A stretch of 64,000 nt of DNA from Atopsyche davidsoni (GCA_022113835.1 JAILWY010000006.1:6138001-6202000), one strand, 5' to 3'; positions 49,986-61,800 are shown, counted from the first letter of the stretch. Translations and numbers: made by a program. Notes: a model not told the origin generated them from the sequence alone.

Positions 49986-52676
49986 TTCAATAAAACATGT
50001 ACAATGTAATAATTTTTCCATTTAATTTATTTAGATTCGATCACTTCTTTACACTTTGAAATATTGACGCATTTAAAAATATTTTTTTTTATTAACGACA
50101 TTAAAACTTTTTTTTTGCAAAAATTATCGAGATGAAACATGCGATTGACCAATGAAAATTGTTCAATACCAATTACCCTCTATAAATTAATATTAATTTG
50201 AATTTACATCTTTTTTGCTTATTTAGTTGCCGCAAAAGCACGCAAATACTTCAAGTGCCTACTAAAAGTATTTTTTCGATTCAATTGAAGTCATGATGAA
50301 AATATTACTTTTGTATACTTGTTGAGTTTATAAACAATCAACATGAACCGATCCGAATAAGTATGCAACATTGTTTACTTCAATGTCATGATTCTTCGTT
50401 ATGTAAATGGCGCCGAGATTTCGTGTGATAAAGTAGTTAGTTAGATATTTGTTTGTGAATATTCGCATTATTTAAATCAATCTAAACATGAAACTGCTCA
50501 CGTCTAAGGAATTTAATTGCAAAGGCTCATTATTCTCTTCACACTTTAATACAAAGAGCTACTGTGCTAAATGACGCGACAATGTACTAGTTTATATTCA
50601 ATTAAATTTAAATAGGATAGTTACCTACCCATCTTATTAAACATTGTAATGTATAAAGTTTATGGTGGATTTAAAACAGTAATTAAGTGTAATGAATAGA
50701 CTGTTTGAAATTAATTAAAAAATATTAATTTAGTATTACTTTGAATTTATACTTTATTATTTTACGACGTTGTTTGTGCGCACACAGTAGGGTTTGTATC
50801 TGATAAAATAGTGGCCTTGTCAAGGCAATTATATTATATATGATTTTAATTGACTTAGAAATGAGGTTATTAAACTAAGTGAACACAAAACAAGTATAAT
50901 ATGAACAAAAAATCTGAAAAACTAACATACAAATTGAGTTTAGTACGGGCTGGATTTGGAATGCTCTTTTATATTGTATTATAAAAATATTATAATAGAA
51001 AGGATAAAACAAAGTTATAAATGATTATTATTATCGTTCAACTATCGTTGAAAACATATGCTACACATACGAAACTCAGCTACTAAAATTATCACTGTGT
51101 AAAAAAAAAGCAGATTTAAATCAAAAGACACAAACATGTCTTACTTTTTTAATGAAGTAAAAGTAACAAGCACTGTGCCATCGCAACTTTCAAGTAAGTG
51201 TCCCTAGCAAGATGCATAAACAGCTGGAGCTGGAGAGGTGCACTTTCAGATGTGTTACATTGCATAATAAGCAATAAGAATTTGCAAATAGTCGAGCTGC
51301 CCACTTCACTTTCATCTCAAGCGCTTCGTGTAACCAGATAACTGGTGCTCTTGTACGTGTTCAGCAGATACATATTTTTTATCCCATCATTGCGATATAA
51401 TACTAATTATACAATATCAAGAAAATCTAGAATAGCTTGTGAAGTGTTGTAGAAGTTGTTTGTGCGATTATATTAAACACCTGTTTCGTAAAAAGGAATT
51501 ACTCTTCGCGACGCCCTATGAATTCACGATTGATTATCGATTAGTTAGATAAAGCCTGTTTATCATGTAAACTCTGTGTAAAGAAAACGGTATTAATGTC
51601 CATAAAAAAAAAGATAAATATGCTAATATATTGTAAACAAAATTGACGATCCTTACTTGTTTACTTTCTTACTTCTTGGCTCGTGGTTTGTTGAAGTGGA
51701 TCTGTCAATCTTTTAGATTGAGAGATTCACGTCGACAAAATAATCTTGGTATTCAATCTTTTATGCTTAAAGCCTATACAGATTATTATCAAAGTGAATA
51801 ATTACATGAAACAGCTTGGTTGAATGCTGTATTTTAGCAAAGAACCCATTACCACGCTTTCTGAAGTTGGTTGTGTATATAATCTTTTTTTATCGTCTGT
51901 TGAATTAAATATATATATTAAACAGCAAGAAAATGTACCGTGGAATAAAATTTTGCATATAAAATATATTAATAATATATAAATGTTTTGTTTTTTGTTG
52001 ACATGAATTTCTGTTGTATGATTTAAGCCAGAGTATGGAGTGGACATCAAAGAGTATAAAAACAGGGTTTGAAGGAAGTTTTAACCTAAGCTATGAGATT
52101 AATGATTGTATTGCACCCTTAAAAAAAAGGGAATTACGTAACTACTCTCGCTTTCAAAGTGAGCGTAAACCTTACAGACTTCTCGTTTTCTCTGTAAGGT
52201 CAGTAGGTGTTGACTAACGCATGTATTTAAACAACAATGAACCACAAGGTTCAAGACGCAATCTGAATAATGAGCATAACCCAACAAAAAAATATTGAAG
52301 TCATTTCAATATGTGTAAGAGTTTTTGTAAATAAACTGTATACATGGGTACCAGTCAGTGCCTACATTATGAAATCCTCCACGAATAAATTTACATGAGA
52401 ATACGCTGAAAACTAAATTACCAATAACATAACACAATGCGATTATCAGGATATCGAATTGTAATAACATGTCATTCAGAATGACTTTTCAATAGATTGG
52501 GGTTTATTGATTGAATTTAAGATATATTAGCACCGCCCAATAATAATCCAGTAAGGTCCTGTTTTGTCAATCATTAACGATTGTGTATGATGATCAAATA
52601 TATTTTAGAGCGCACATAATCGTTAATACAAAAAAATGTAAAGGGCATCATTGCGTAAACATTAGCATATAATATT
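49986..52676. other. AT-rich non-coding DNA with one GC-richer patch
   Basis: No gene is seen. At 51170-51360 a GC-richer patch includes a perfect donor-like CAA|GTAAGT (GT near 51194), a short ATG frame (MHKQLELERC...) and TTCACTTTC, one base off the recurring 10-mer. Not enough for an exon call. Confidence 0.4.
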
Positions 52677-52811
52677 GTTTAATGCAGGGGTGTCAAACTC
52701 AATTTTGCAGAGGGCCATATATGAAATTTAGAATGTGTTGGCGGGCCGGATTCAAATAAAAAAAATGTACTGAATTATTATAACATTTTATTTATTTAAT
52801 TATATAATATA

Positions 52812-53195
52812 CGGCGTGTGCATAAAATTTTCGGATTTTTTTGTGAAATTGGAGCTTTATTATAAAAAATTGGTACAATATATTCTATTCAGGGTACTGT
52901 CCATCGTATTCCAAGCGTATTCCAGAAAGGGCATTCTGCATCGATTGAAACAAGTGGTAGTCGGAAGGGGCAAGGTCTGGGCTATAAGGCGGGTGAAGCA
53001 GAACTTCCCATTCACTGTTTTCCAAATAGGTTTTAACCGATCAACATGTGGCCGAGCATTGTCATGGTGGAAAATTACAGACTCGTGCCTGGTCGCATAT
53101 TCTGACCGTTTTTCTGCCAATGCTCGCTTCAAACGCATCAATTGTGTCTGTAGATCTCGCCCGTGATAGTTTGGCCTGATTTCAGCAGATCATAG
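52812..53195 (-). pseudogene. Mariner transposase, C-terminal fragment (left half of composite)
   Basis: Read on the minus strand, the fragment begins near YDLLKSGQTITG, shifts frame, and continues through ALAEKRSEYATRHESV to FHHDNARPH, the mariner motif that holds the second catalytic Asp. A further frame shift and a shortened tail follow. The left edge carries a mariner-type terminal repeat next to TA (52810-52811). The N-terminal half and first catalytic Asp are missing. The sequence differs clearly from the right-hand fragment, so the two come from different mariner lineages. Confidence 0.8.
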
Positions 53196-53204
53196 TGGAA
53201 GATT

Positions 53205-53941
53205 CAAAAGCAAGGAAATTGGGTGCCGCATGAATTGAAGCTGAGAGGCGTCGAAAGGCGATTTTGCATTTCGGAAATGCTGCTTGAACGCCACAAAAAG
53301 AAATCATGGGGTGATGAAATCAATTCTGGTGATAAAAAATGGATTCGCTACGATAAGCTGAAGCGTAAAAAATCATGGGGTAAGCCCGGACATGCAACAA
53401 CATCGACGACCAGGCCAAATATTCATGGCGCCAATGTAATGCTGTGTAGTTGGTGGGATCAGAAAGAAATCGTGTACTAGGAGCTTCTGAAACCAGGCGA
53501 AACTGTCAATGGGCAGCGCTACCGACAACAACTGATCAATTTGACCCTTGCAGTGCTCGAAAAACCGCCGGAATGGGACACGAGACACGAACGAATGATA
53601 TTGAAGCACGACAAAGGTTCGTGCCATCATCCAGGACATCATCAAAACGCTGAAATGGGATCTGCTACCGCACCCGCCTTATTTACCAGACCTGGCCCCT
53701 TCCGATTTTTATTTGTTCCGGTCGATGGCGCATGAATTGGCTGGGCTACACTTGGCCAATTTTGAAAAAGTGGAAAATTGGATGCTTGAACAGTTTCGGT
53801 CCGACGCGTCGTTTTATCGTCACGGTATTCGTGTACTGCCAGAGAGATAGCAAAAATGTGATGATACTTTGAATAAACTATTTTTTTTTAAATTATACAC
53901 TTTTCATTGATAAAAAAAAGCCGGAAACCTAGTGGCACGCA
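53205..53941 (+). pseudogene. Mariner transposase, middle-to-C-terminal fragment (right half of composite)
   Basis: The fragment starts at the mariner hallmark WVPHEL, read across the end of the junction. It goes through ERHKKKSWGDE and GDKKWI (first Asp region), a KHDKG remnant of HDNARPH, and then, after frame shifts, LPHPPYLPDLAPSD with the third Asp of the DD34D triad. It ends at a degenerate terminal repeat (CGGAAACCTAGTGGCACGCA) beside TA at 53942-53943. Stops and frame shifts make it dead. The N-terminal helix-turn-helix half is absent. Confidence 0.85.
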
Positions 53942-53943
53942 TA

Positions 53944-55034
53944 GTTGGACTAAATGGAAATGGAAAAAATACTCAATTCCAAAAATATAATTATAAAATT
54001 ATTGTTTATATTTTTATGTTAAATAAATAATAAGTACTTAGTAGTAAATAAAAGTATGAAAATTCTGGTAATTGGGTCGAATTGGGGCAAACAAACTTTT
54101 GTTTTGAAAAATCATAATTTTATCAAATCATCTTCAAGACTTTATTTGACCTTGTAAAAGGATGGAAATTAAATAATAAACAAATAGGTAAATATAAATT
54201 TTAATTTTTATAATATTCTGTAAATCAACCAGCTTTCCGCCCAGTAAAGTGATAATTAAATAAATGAAATAATGAAACGATTTCGATTTCCGAGTGAGAT
54301 CCGTACTGACTGGGGCTGAAATGGGTGTATTTTCTTTCCCTGAAAGCTTTTGTCACTTTTTTGCGAAACGTGTCATCATATTTTTTTAACTATCGATTAA
54401 TTTTTCTTTGTTGATAGTTGGTTTAGAATATTAAAAAAGCTTTCAATTATGTTTATATATTTTTTATTATTAAATTACCGATCTTTTTTAAGGTTTTCTT
54501 CTAAATTAATTCTTAAAAAGTAATTCTTAAAAATGTTGAAAAATTAGATAAAATTACGACTTTTCAAAGCCAAACTTTGTTAAAAAAATTGTTATAATTT
54601 TATAGCTAATCTTTTACAATAGGTTTATTGGTAATCTTTTATTTCCAATTTAAAAAAAGACACCTAAATGCTTAGGGTTCTAGATCCATCGGTTATAATA
54701 ATCTCCCAATTCCTAAACTTTAATCTGGAAAATACATATTAATCATATTAAAAGTAAATATACAAGAGATAAAAAATCACGTCTTTAGAAGAAAGAACGC
54801 ATCTAACTTTTAACATAAATTTTTTTTCTATTGATGCAGTAAATTTTTTGCAAAAAATTGTCAAAAAACTCAAAAATTGATCCATCAAAGGGATCGATCA
54901 GCCACCATAAGATACTATTTCAACAGACTTTTTTATGATTTTCTGGAAAGAATTATTATTTTGAAAATTATATCGATTAACTTATTTTCGTTTACATTTC
55001 TCATTTTAATTAGTAAAAAAAAAATTTTTTTTTT
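53944..55034. other. Unassigned interior of the hAT element
   Basis: AT-rich sequence between the mariner insertion and the second hAT-like end, with only a short GC-richer patch (54230-54340). No transposase-like frame is readable. Confidence 0.5.
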
Positions 55035-55141
55035 TCATAAATAATTTTTTATTGTGGTCGGACAGGAAAATGGTCGGCGGGCGCACGGAAAATGATCGGC
55101 GGGCCATGGCGCCTGCGGGCACAGGGTTTGGGACCACCGTG
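55035..55141. mobile_element. Probable end of a second, nested hAT element
   Basis: GGTCGGCGGGCG repeats with variation, followed by GGGTTTGGGACCACCGTG, read as the right terminus of a hAT (its complement begins CACGGTGGTCCCAAACCC). A matching left terminus and 8-bp duplication (expected TTAAAGTA) were not found, so limits are uncertain. Confidence 0.4.
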
Positions 55142-55273
55142 TTAAAGTATAGCCTGATGCGGTTCAATAGTAGTAACGCCATCTCTTAGAAAATCCGAAA
55201 AAATTAATGCCCACATCGTATATATATAATATAGGGTTGTTAAAAATCATATCAAAGTTATAAAATAGGGTAA

Positions 55274-55640
55274 TTATTTTGACCTCGAGGATCCAGATAC
55301 CTGACTTCTCTTGTTTTTGACAAGCTCATTGATGTCAGGTATCGTATTCGTTGTAATTATTTTAAGGATTGATTGGAGATGTTCATTCGTAAGTCTTGTG
55401 CGATGTTTGTTCTTATTAATTTTCATGACGGAAAACATCTGCTCACATAAAAAGGTACTACCAAACATGCACAGAATGCGTGCTGCATGCTTTTTTAATT
55501 CCGGGTAGTTAACCAAACTCTTGAAATATTGTGTATAAAATGTAAGAGCGTTAACCTCTTTAAATTTTTTTCTCAAAATACTGTCTGGGCACGCGCTGCC
55601 CTTGAAATTACTTATAAATGTAGTGTGCGCATTTTAAAAT
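55274..55640 (-). pseudogene. hAT transposase C-terminal dimerisation domain remnant
   Basis: The minus-strand frame ends at 55274. It reads NFKGSACPDSILRKKF, then YFKSLVNYPELKKHA, FGSTFLCEQMFSVMK and NKHRTRLTNEHLQSIL. This is the hATC dimerisation region, closest in my memory to GTF2IRD2/ZBED-type hAT proteins. Only about the last 120 residues of a transposase of usual length (500-700) are left. Upstream codons merge directly into the terminal sequence of the element, so the zinc finger and most of the catalytic core were lost by internal deletion. Confidence 0.85.
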
Positions 55641-56389
55641 ATTCGTAGAGGAATTGAGTGAAGTCTAAAAGCTCTAAAAAACATGATTCTTCTTTCTGTG
55701 ACACATTGCGATCGCGGGCCGGATTGATACGGCCCGCGGGCCGGATGCGGCCCGCGGGCCGTATCTTTGACATGACTGGTTTAATGCGTTGGCTGGTATA
55801 TTAATTTGCTCGGAGGCCTTTGACCAGTCAAACGTGGCATGCTAATAAGCTGTTTGAGGTGTGTCCTTAATGTGAGTTTATACAATACCAGAGGGACGCA
55901 AAACTCATAACTTGTAATATTTTAAACCTAAAAAAATGTGATATTTTCAAAAGTTATAATATTAATAAAGTATAAAAAATTGTTTAAAGGCCATGATAAT
56001 AAATATTTAGAGTTGTTTTGCATTACTGCAAAGCAACTCATCTTCCGTTACATGTATATATGAATTCCAATTAGAGTCAGCAACATATAAATTAAATATT
56101 ATCCGTCAAATATTTTTGCCCCGCAAAATCGCTATTATTTTTCAATAAAAATGTCAGGTATTCTATAACTCTACTCATTTGAGTTATACTCAAGCTCATG
56201 TATTTTTTTAACTTGTAGGTTCGGAATATAAGCGTTTATAAAATAATCGAAAGGCTTTATCCAGCAGCTGTTCATTTTTGTTCTTTAAGGAGTAAAAACA
56301 GGAAGCTCGGTTAACTTCGAATATTAATACACATCATTTAGTCTCCGTCGTCAATATTCAATATACCAAACGATTGAAAGTTACCGCAT

Positions 56390-56660
56390 TTGAAGTTGGC
56401 TTAGTGGTTAGATCAATGCCTCTTGACATACTCGTAAGTATTCCAGTTTAATTCCTAGCCTGAAGGGTGAGTCATAAGCAAATGCAACGAAGCCCTCGTC
56501 TATTTAAGATTATTGTATTGAATGAATATTTGAGTGATATTGTGTTTTTACATATAATTGATCAAAAAATAAAAAATAACTTCTCCTAGTGCTTTTTCTC
56601 ATAGAATTTTGGTGATAATTTCGTCGAATACGTATTTATCCTGGGCCTAATTCGGCTGTA
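56390..56660 (+). mobile_element. tRNA-derived SINE
   Basis: TGGCTTAGTGG (56397-56407) is a perfect pol III A box, and GTTTAATTCC (56446-56455) is a degenerate B box at tRNA-like spacing. The body then runs to a tail (ACTTCTCCTAGTGC, CTCATAG, TTGGTGA at about 56578-56622) that recurs at 35.96 kb. The lack of a clear cloverleaf and the long 3' body argue for a SINE rather than a functional tRNA gene. Confidence 0.6.
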
Positions 56661-56739
56661 ATTTAATAACTTCCGCATCCATGTAGATTTCCTTATTCCA
56701 ATGCCTGTTTTACCTACGATTTTGATTCATGGTTTTTTT

Positions 56740-56782
56740 GGGGAGGATATTGTACGGGGTTCCCGGGGGGAGGAGGGGGGGG
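56740..56782 (+). other. G-rich tract, quadruplex-prone
   Basis: Runs of 4, 4, 6 and 8 G residues occur within about 43 bases, broken by a TTCCC word. Potential G-quadruplex on the + strand. Confidence 0.6.
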
Positions 56783-56939
56783 TACACCGCAGTTTTGCAT
56801 TAGGAGAAATGATCCGCTTATCGCTAGCGCCCAATGGTACTATTACGTAATGTAAACCTTTTCTAAACAAAGGTCTGGCGTATAGACCACGTATTCCTTT
56901 TGCAGCAGGCTGCAGAAACAATACATCTCAAAACTTGAG

Positions 56940-57197
56940 TGAATATGAAGCGAGCGCGAGGAATGTTCTAATTTTTATTTTTAATGTAAAGCACGCGTTC
57001 CCCAACTCGGCTGGAAAGCAGTCTCATGTTGTGTCCGGCGCGGGGAGGAGAAGACACGCGCGGCGGCCATTGTTTCGCAATGGCCAGGAATGCCTGAGTC
57101 CGCCGCCACTGCACTCTCCGCGGAAGAAAGCGGTGTTGTAACCGACTGGCCTCACTCGGCCCGGCGCTACCAGCCGCCGCCCGGACGGAAGCCGAGG
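56940..57197. promoter_or_regulatory. CpG-rich island with palindromic GGCCATTG pair
   Basis: This GC-rich block contains GGCCATTG-TTTCG-CAATGGCC (57065-57085, perfect 8-bp arms) and two GGAATG words in AGGAATGTTC and AGGAATGCC (TEAD/Scalloped-type), about 130 bases apart. Other CpG-dense words include CCGGCGCGGGG, CGCGCGGCGG and CCGCCGCCCGGACGG. It is bounded on the right by a (CA)n array. Open frames crossing it reflect its GC content, not coding. Possible promoter. Confidence 0.4.
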
Positions 57198-57204
57198 CAC
57201 ACAC

Positions 57205-57246
<42 letters not shown>

Positions 57247-57255
57247 ACACACACA
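57198..57255. repeat. (CA)n microsatellite
   Basis: CA dinucleotide run with single CG and AT interruptions. Confidence 0.95.
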
Positions 57256-58540
57256 TATAGAGGATCCCAAAATAAACGCAAGATTTGACTTTGTCGCCAT
57301 TTTTGCAGTAAAGTATTGGGAACACTTCAAAAAAAAAACAATTTGACAGCAGACAGTTTAGGGTTAGTAAAAATGGAGCGTTACGCGATAAAACAGCGTG
57401 TCTTCATTATTGAACAATATTTAAAGAATTTTAGTGCAGATTTTTTAAAATAATTAAAAATGCTTAAATTTGTAAGATTAAATGTATAATATATTTTAGT
57501 ACAAGTAATACATTATAACTTGTATAAATCGCACACCACTAATGAATATATTGTATATTTTTAAGACATATTATTTTTTACACAAACTCAATATCAAAAA
57601 TTGGAAAAAACATGTACGCTACCACCTAAGCCTCATGTCGTAAACCCCACAACCTGTGTGTTAATTAATATAAAGAGTTATGGGAATATATAAATATATA
57701 TTTATCGTCTTGATTAACGTCTAATTAAAATTTTATAGTTAATTGAAGGAACGGTTTCTCAATGTTGTCTATTATTAGATTTTCATGCAAGTTTAATACA
57801 AGAACTAAGTCAATTGATGCTAATAAATGTTTAGTACATAATTAATATTCATGCATCGATTTTTGATTTTGTAAATATCTGTTAATAATTGTTTAAGTTA
57901 TGGAAATTTTCTTATCGAAACTTCGTATTAATAATATAATATGTTTTTTTTATAAACAAATATAAAATGGAAGGAGATTGACTTGCAATTTAATATATTG
58001 TATGTACATTCTTTTATCATTAAAAAAAATGTTTTATAATTTAAAACAAACATTATAAAACAAAACAAACATAAATTTATAGAAAGGAGTTTTTAATGTA
58101 TCTACTAATATTACTTCTTCTTCTTTATTCGATCTTATCTGTATTACGACACAACATATTATAATTACATGTTAATTAATCATATTATTTTTATGGTGCA
58201 TGAAATTTCTTTTTGACAGGTATCTGGGTGCATTGATTGCAATATATAATTTTTTTTGCTATTTATTGTTCGGACGTAACGAAGCCATTTTAAATATCTT
58301 ACCATAAAAAGTATGCTGGTAAATACACACTTGTCATGTCATTAAAAACTACTCCTGTATGAAAATTATTTCTTAAGGCCAGTGGTGGTAAAATAAAATA
58401 TTGATATTACAAATAATGCAAATACTATGATACAGCTATTTTGAGATGAAATATAATGAACGTTCTTTAGAATCACTAGAACGAACGATTTCTAAGCAGG
58501 TATTGTGCAAAAATTAAAATTACCGTCGCATTAAGAGCAG
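57256..58540. other. AT-rich non-coding DNA
   Basis: Nothing recognisable is seen beyond AT-rich sequence. Confidence 0.6.
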
Positions 58541-58835
58541 GTGCATTATGCTCCATTATGCAATCTGCAACGAGATTCTCCATCTCAATGAACTCACTTC
58601 CGCATAAAATACTCAGTGTAATTATCCAAAATTGTAAATAATAACGCATTACAAAGCACTATTATTCAGATCAAAATGCCTTTAATGCTGCAGGATGACC
58701 TCCTAGAGGAGCTGATGGATAATGCAAACTGCAAAAAGACGTGTGCAGCTTGTAGCAGTATTTGCATCTAATGCGCTTGTGGCATGCTTCATGAGTGGGA
58801 CTTAAGAGTAAGAGGGCAAAGGCGAGATTTCATTC
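58541..58835. promoter_or_regulatory. GC-balanced island, enhancer-like or small-gene exon
   Basis: About 300 bases are less AT-rich than the surroundings, with repeated ATTATGC/ATTTGCAT words and a CTTTCACTCC word at the right edge. It contains the 31-codon frame listed next. CTGCAG|GATGACC at about 58688-58700 could also be a splice acceptor. Confidence 0.3.
58676..58771 (+). CDS. Small ORF with Cys cluster (31 aa)
   Basis: ATG in a strong insect context (TCAAAATGCC) opens MPLMLQDDLLEELMDNANC followed by KKTCAACSSICI and a TAA. The acidic amphipathic first half and the four Cys in the last 13 residues look non-random. No family is recognised, and the frame is too short to judge. It may be an exon fragment, a small peptide or chance. 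Confidence 0.2.
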   Translation: MPLMLQDDLLEELMDNANCKKTCAACSSICI

Positions 58836-61800
58836 ACTCGCTTTCACTCCATGGATAGACATGATCTTTGCGGAGATAATATTGTAATTATAAGGTGAAA
58901 AAAACTGCAATATTTTCAGCGTTATTATGTATTATTCGACGCCAAGAAAATGAGGTATTTTACTTGTTATTTGATTCAAGATGGGAAAATTTTCAAACCT
59001 TGACTTCGTTGATGTTTTATTAACCTTTTATAGAAAGTTGGAAAAGCAACAGGTAATTTTTCTGTTCATGATTTTCTTAAGGTTTTACGAACGTCTTTCA
59101 ATGTTTCCAGATATATAATAATATAGACTCTTGTTATGAAATTATTCGGCATTCAGTACAAATTTTTCACATGCTTTTTTGTGATGGAAGCATGCTTGGG
59201 TTTTTCTATCGACACTATTGGTACTTTTGATAACTAATTCTATGAGTCGATAAGTCAAGGTGGTTTACCAATCGGGCTTCCTTGCAGTAGGATTATCTTT
59301 TGTAAAGAGCCATGACACAGAAATTCGGAGGTAGCGAGGGGGTATCACGAAAACCACAATCTTCCCTCAGAACTGTTTTTTCTGACACCTTCCTCGATAA
59401 ATATAAGTTTTTTACTATTTAAGATTTTTTAAAATTTTCTTGCCATTTTCTGCACAAGGAGTTTTCCACTTATGTGGCAAAGTTCAGATTTCCATTAACA
59501 AGTGTCATTAAAAAATACTCGCTTTTATTTTTAATTAAATGCGATAGTAAAATATAATTTATTTTTCTTTAATCATATTTTTTCAAAGCAGCTCTATTAT
59601 TGACGCGTCATTCATATAAATGCTTGATTTTAAAATGAAACAAAAATGATTTTTAATATCCTATGAGATAACATTTATTTGATGATTTGATTGTATTATC
59701 TCTTAGTGTTTTTAATTATGAACAAAGTCATTTGATATACCTCACAATTATTTATGACTTGCGCTTATTGAGTACGAAATAAAATTTAACTCTAATTTTA
59801 ACTAATCAATATAAAAAGATAAGCTTCTATGTTTTCCTTTATCTCATAAGTCGCCATTATGTGTTTTAGACAAGAATTCGAACTATGATCTTTTGTTGAG
59901 GAAGTCATGGCTTTGTTTGTAACATTTATATGGGTATCAAACTTGACTTGATTGACAGGTTTTAGAGGTCTTACAATTGTTCATGTGGTATTTTTGTATT
60001 GCAAAATATATGTGATGTGATTAGTATGAGATTGGTATCATTCAATACATACTTGTAAAGAAATGATTATCAGTAAAAAATAAATTTATACAACATCCAA
60101 GTCCTTGAAAATGTGTCGTTTTTTCCTTGAATATATTAAACTAGCAACAAGATTTCATTTAATCTGAAGTATTCGCTGTATGATTGATCATCAAAGTGGT
60201 TAATCATTATCCATACCTTTTATTTGTCGTTTGATTGCTTTTATATTGACCAAGGGTAAATAAAAGAAATATCTTATAAGCTCCTTTCTAAAGCGCTTAA
60301 ATTGATACCCACATCGGGATAACGTGTTTTTACAAAATGCATATAAAGAAATAATGATCATTATCCGTTCATATAAGTTTTTACACAATGAAAAAATACT
60401 TTAATACAGTAGCACAATAGGGGTAATAGCAATACGTGATTAAATACAATTTTATAACAACAATCAGTATAATGAAATTTAAATTGGTACAGCACATTTA
60501 AAAACATTAGTATTCATTGTATTATATTTGATGGCAAGTACTCTTATGGTTCTTGCGTTGAACTTAGATGTTTCAAACTTAAAAAAAAAACAATCCATCA
60601 ACAAACTAATCATAATTTAAAGCCAGAGAGTACCAAGGTGATATCTTGTTATTCAATATCAAGCTAGAATATTAATGGGCTATGAAAAAAAAAACCCAAT
60701 GTGTTTAAATTTATTTGTATGTAATCGTCGCCAGGAGGGAAAAGCAGAATAGCTCCACGCGACTCAAAACGAAGGGTTACAGCATGCTCCAGTAAATGTA
60801 TAAAAAATAAAATCAGACAAGACTTAAGTGAAAGTCGTCCTTGCCTGTAACGAGGACATCCTGTTGGCGGGCCAACTTTAAAAGCACTATAACGCACGGA
60901 GCAAGCTTTTATATATAACGGTAATAAAAGAAACTGAAAAAAATATACTGCAATATTAACACTACTTGCTGTACACATTAAAATCTTTAAAAAAATTAAT
61001 AGACACAAGTGTATTATTGTAAAACCACTCAAATGGAGATGATTCTATGCAATCAGATACTTGACTTGATGACAAATATATGATCGTAGTTTTAGTTTTT
61101 TATAAATTTCGGAAATGAGCACATTCATATTTGTACAGTTACATTTCACTATAATTAAATTTTAAATCTTTTAAACAGATAAACAGTTGTTTTTAATAAT
61201 ACATAGCATTACAGATAGAGCTAATGAAAAATATTTAATGATTACTTTTAAAATGTATAAATATGTGTGATGACCCTTCTACTTACTTCCAAAGACAGTA
61301 ACAATATTACACACTAAAGTAAGTATACTAAATGTGTTTATTTTTGTATGAAGTAAAAATGCTTTTTTATGTTTCAGCTTATGAAAGATTGTTGTAACTC
61401 CATAACAATTAAATGAATTGGAGCGCCATCAGAAATGGCAGCAACATTTATTTATCATTTCAGTATATTACCTCCTGAGAGGTGGAAGCCTTCAGCTGAC
61501 ACGAGCAGCTTTACAGCCTTGCACCGGTTGGTCTTGTATTATTTTGGTAGCATTAATGATGCATTACGTAACGTATGGCGAAAAGGAAATGCTCCGATTT
61601 GGCGCAACGATCAAGTCCCAACGAGTTTTACAACTGTTATGGAATATCGATAAAAATTGTCCCTTGAAACTTGATTTATAATCACCCGGTTCTCGTCCTG
61701 CAAGGTGGGCTTATTGTTTTATAATATGCAGATCTACTGCAATTTGGTTGATAAATGAGAACTCATCGAGAAAAGGAAGTACGGCGTGGAATAAAACATA

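Larger units (their letters stand above)
52685..55778 (-). mobile_element. Non-autonomous hAT transposon, 3.1 kb, with nested insertions
   Basis: The element starts CAGGGGTGTCAAACTC and ends TTTGACATGACTG, an imperfect inverted repeat of the start. It is flanked by an exact 8-bp duplication GTTTAATG (52677-52684 and 55779-55786), the target-site length of hAT elements. Both ends carry the subterminal word GCGGGCCGGAT, and the right end has a palindromic array of CGGGCCG-type words. Only the C-terminal part of a minus-strand transposase frame remains at 55274-55640. A mariner composite (52812-53941) and an apparent further hAT end (to 55141) are nested inside. It cannot transpose on its own. 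Confidence 0.85.

Noticed and set aside
56390..56465. Functional tRNA gene
   Set aside because: The A box is perfect, but the B box is degenerate and no acceptor stem or cloverleaf could be drawn; a SINE explains it better.
56968..57330. Cys/Val-rich minus-strand frames
   Set aside because: They are produced by the (CA)n microsatellite and the CpG island.
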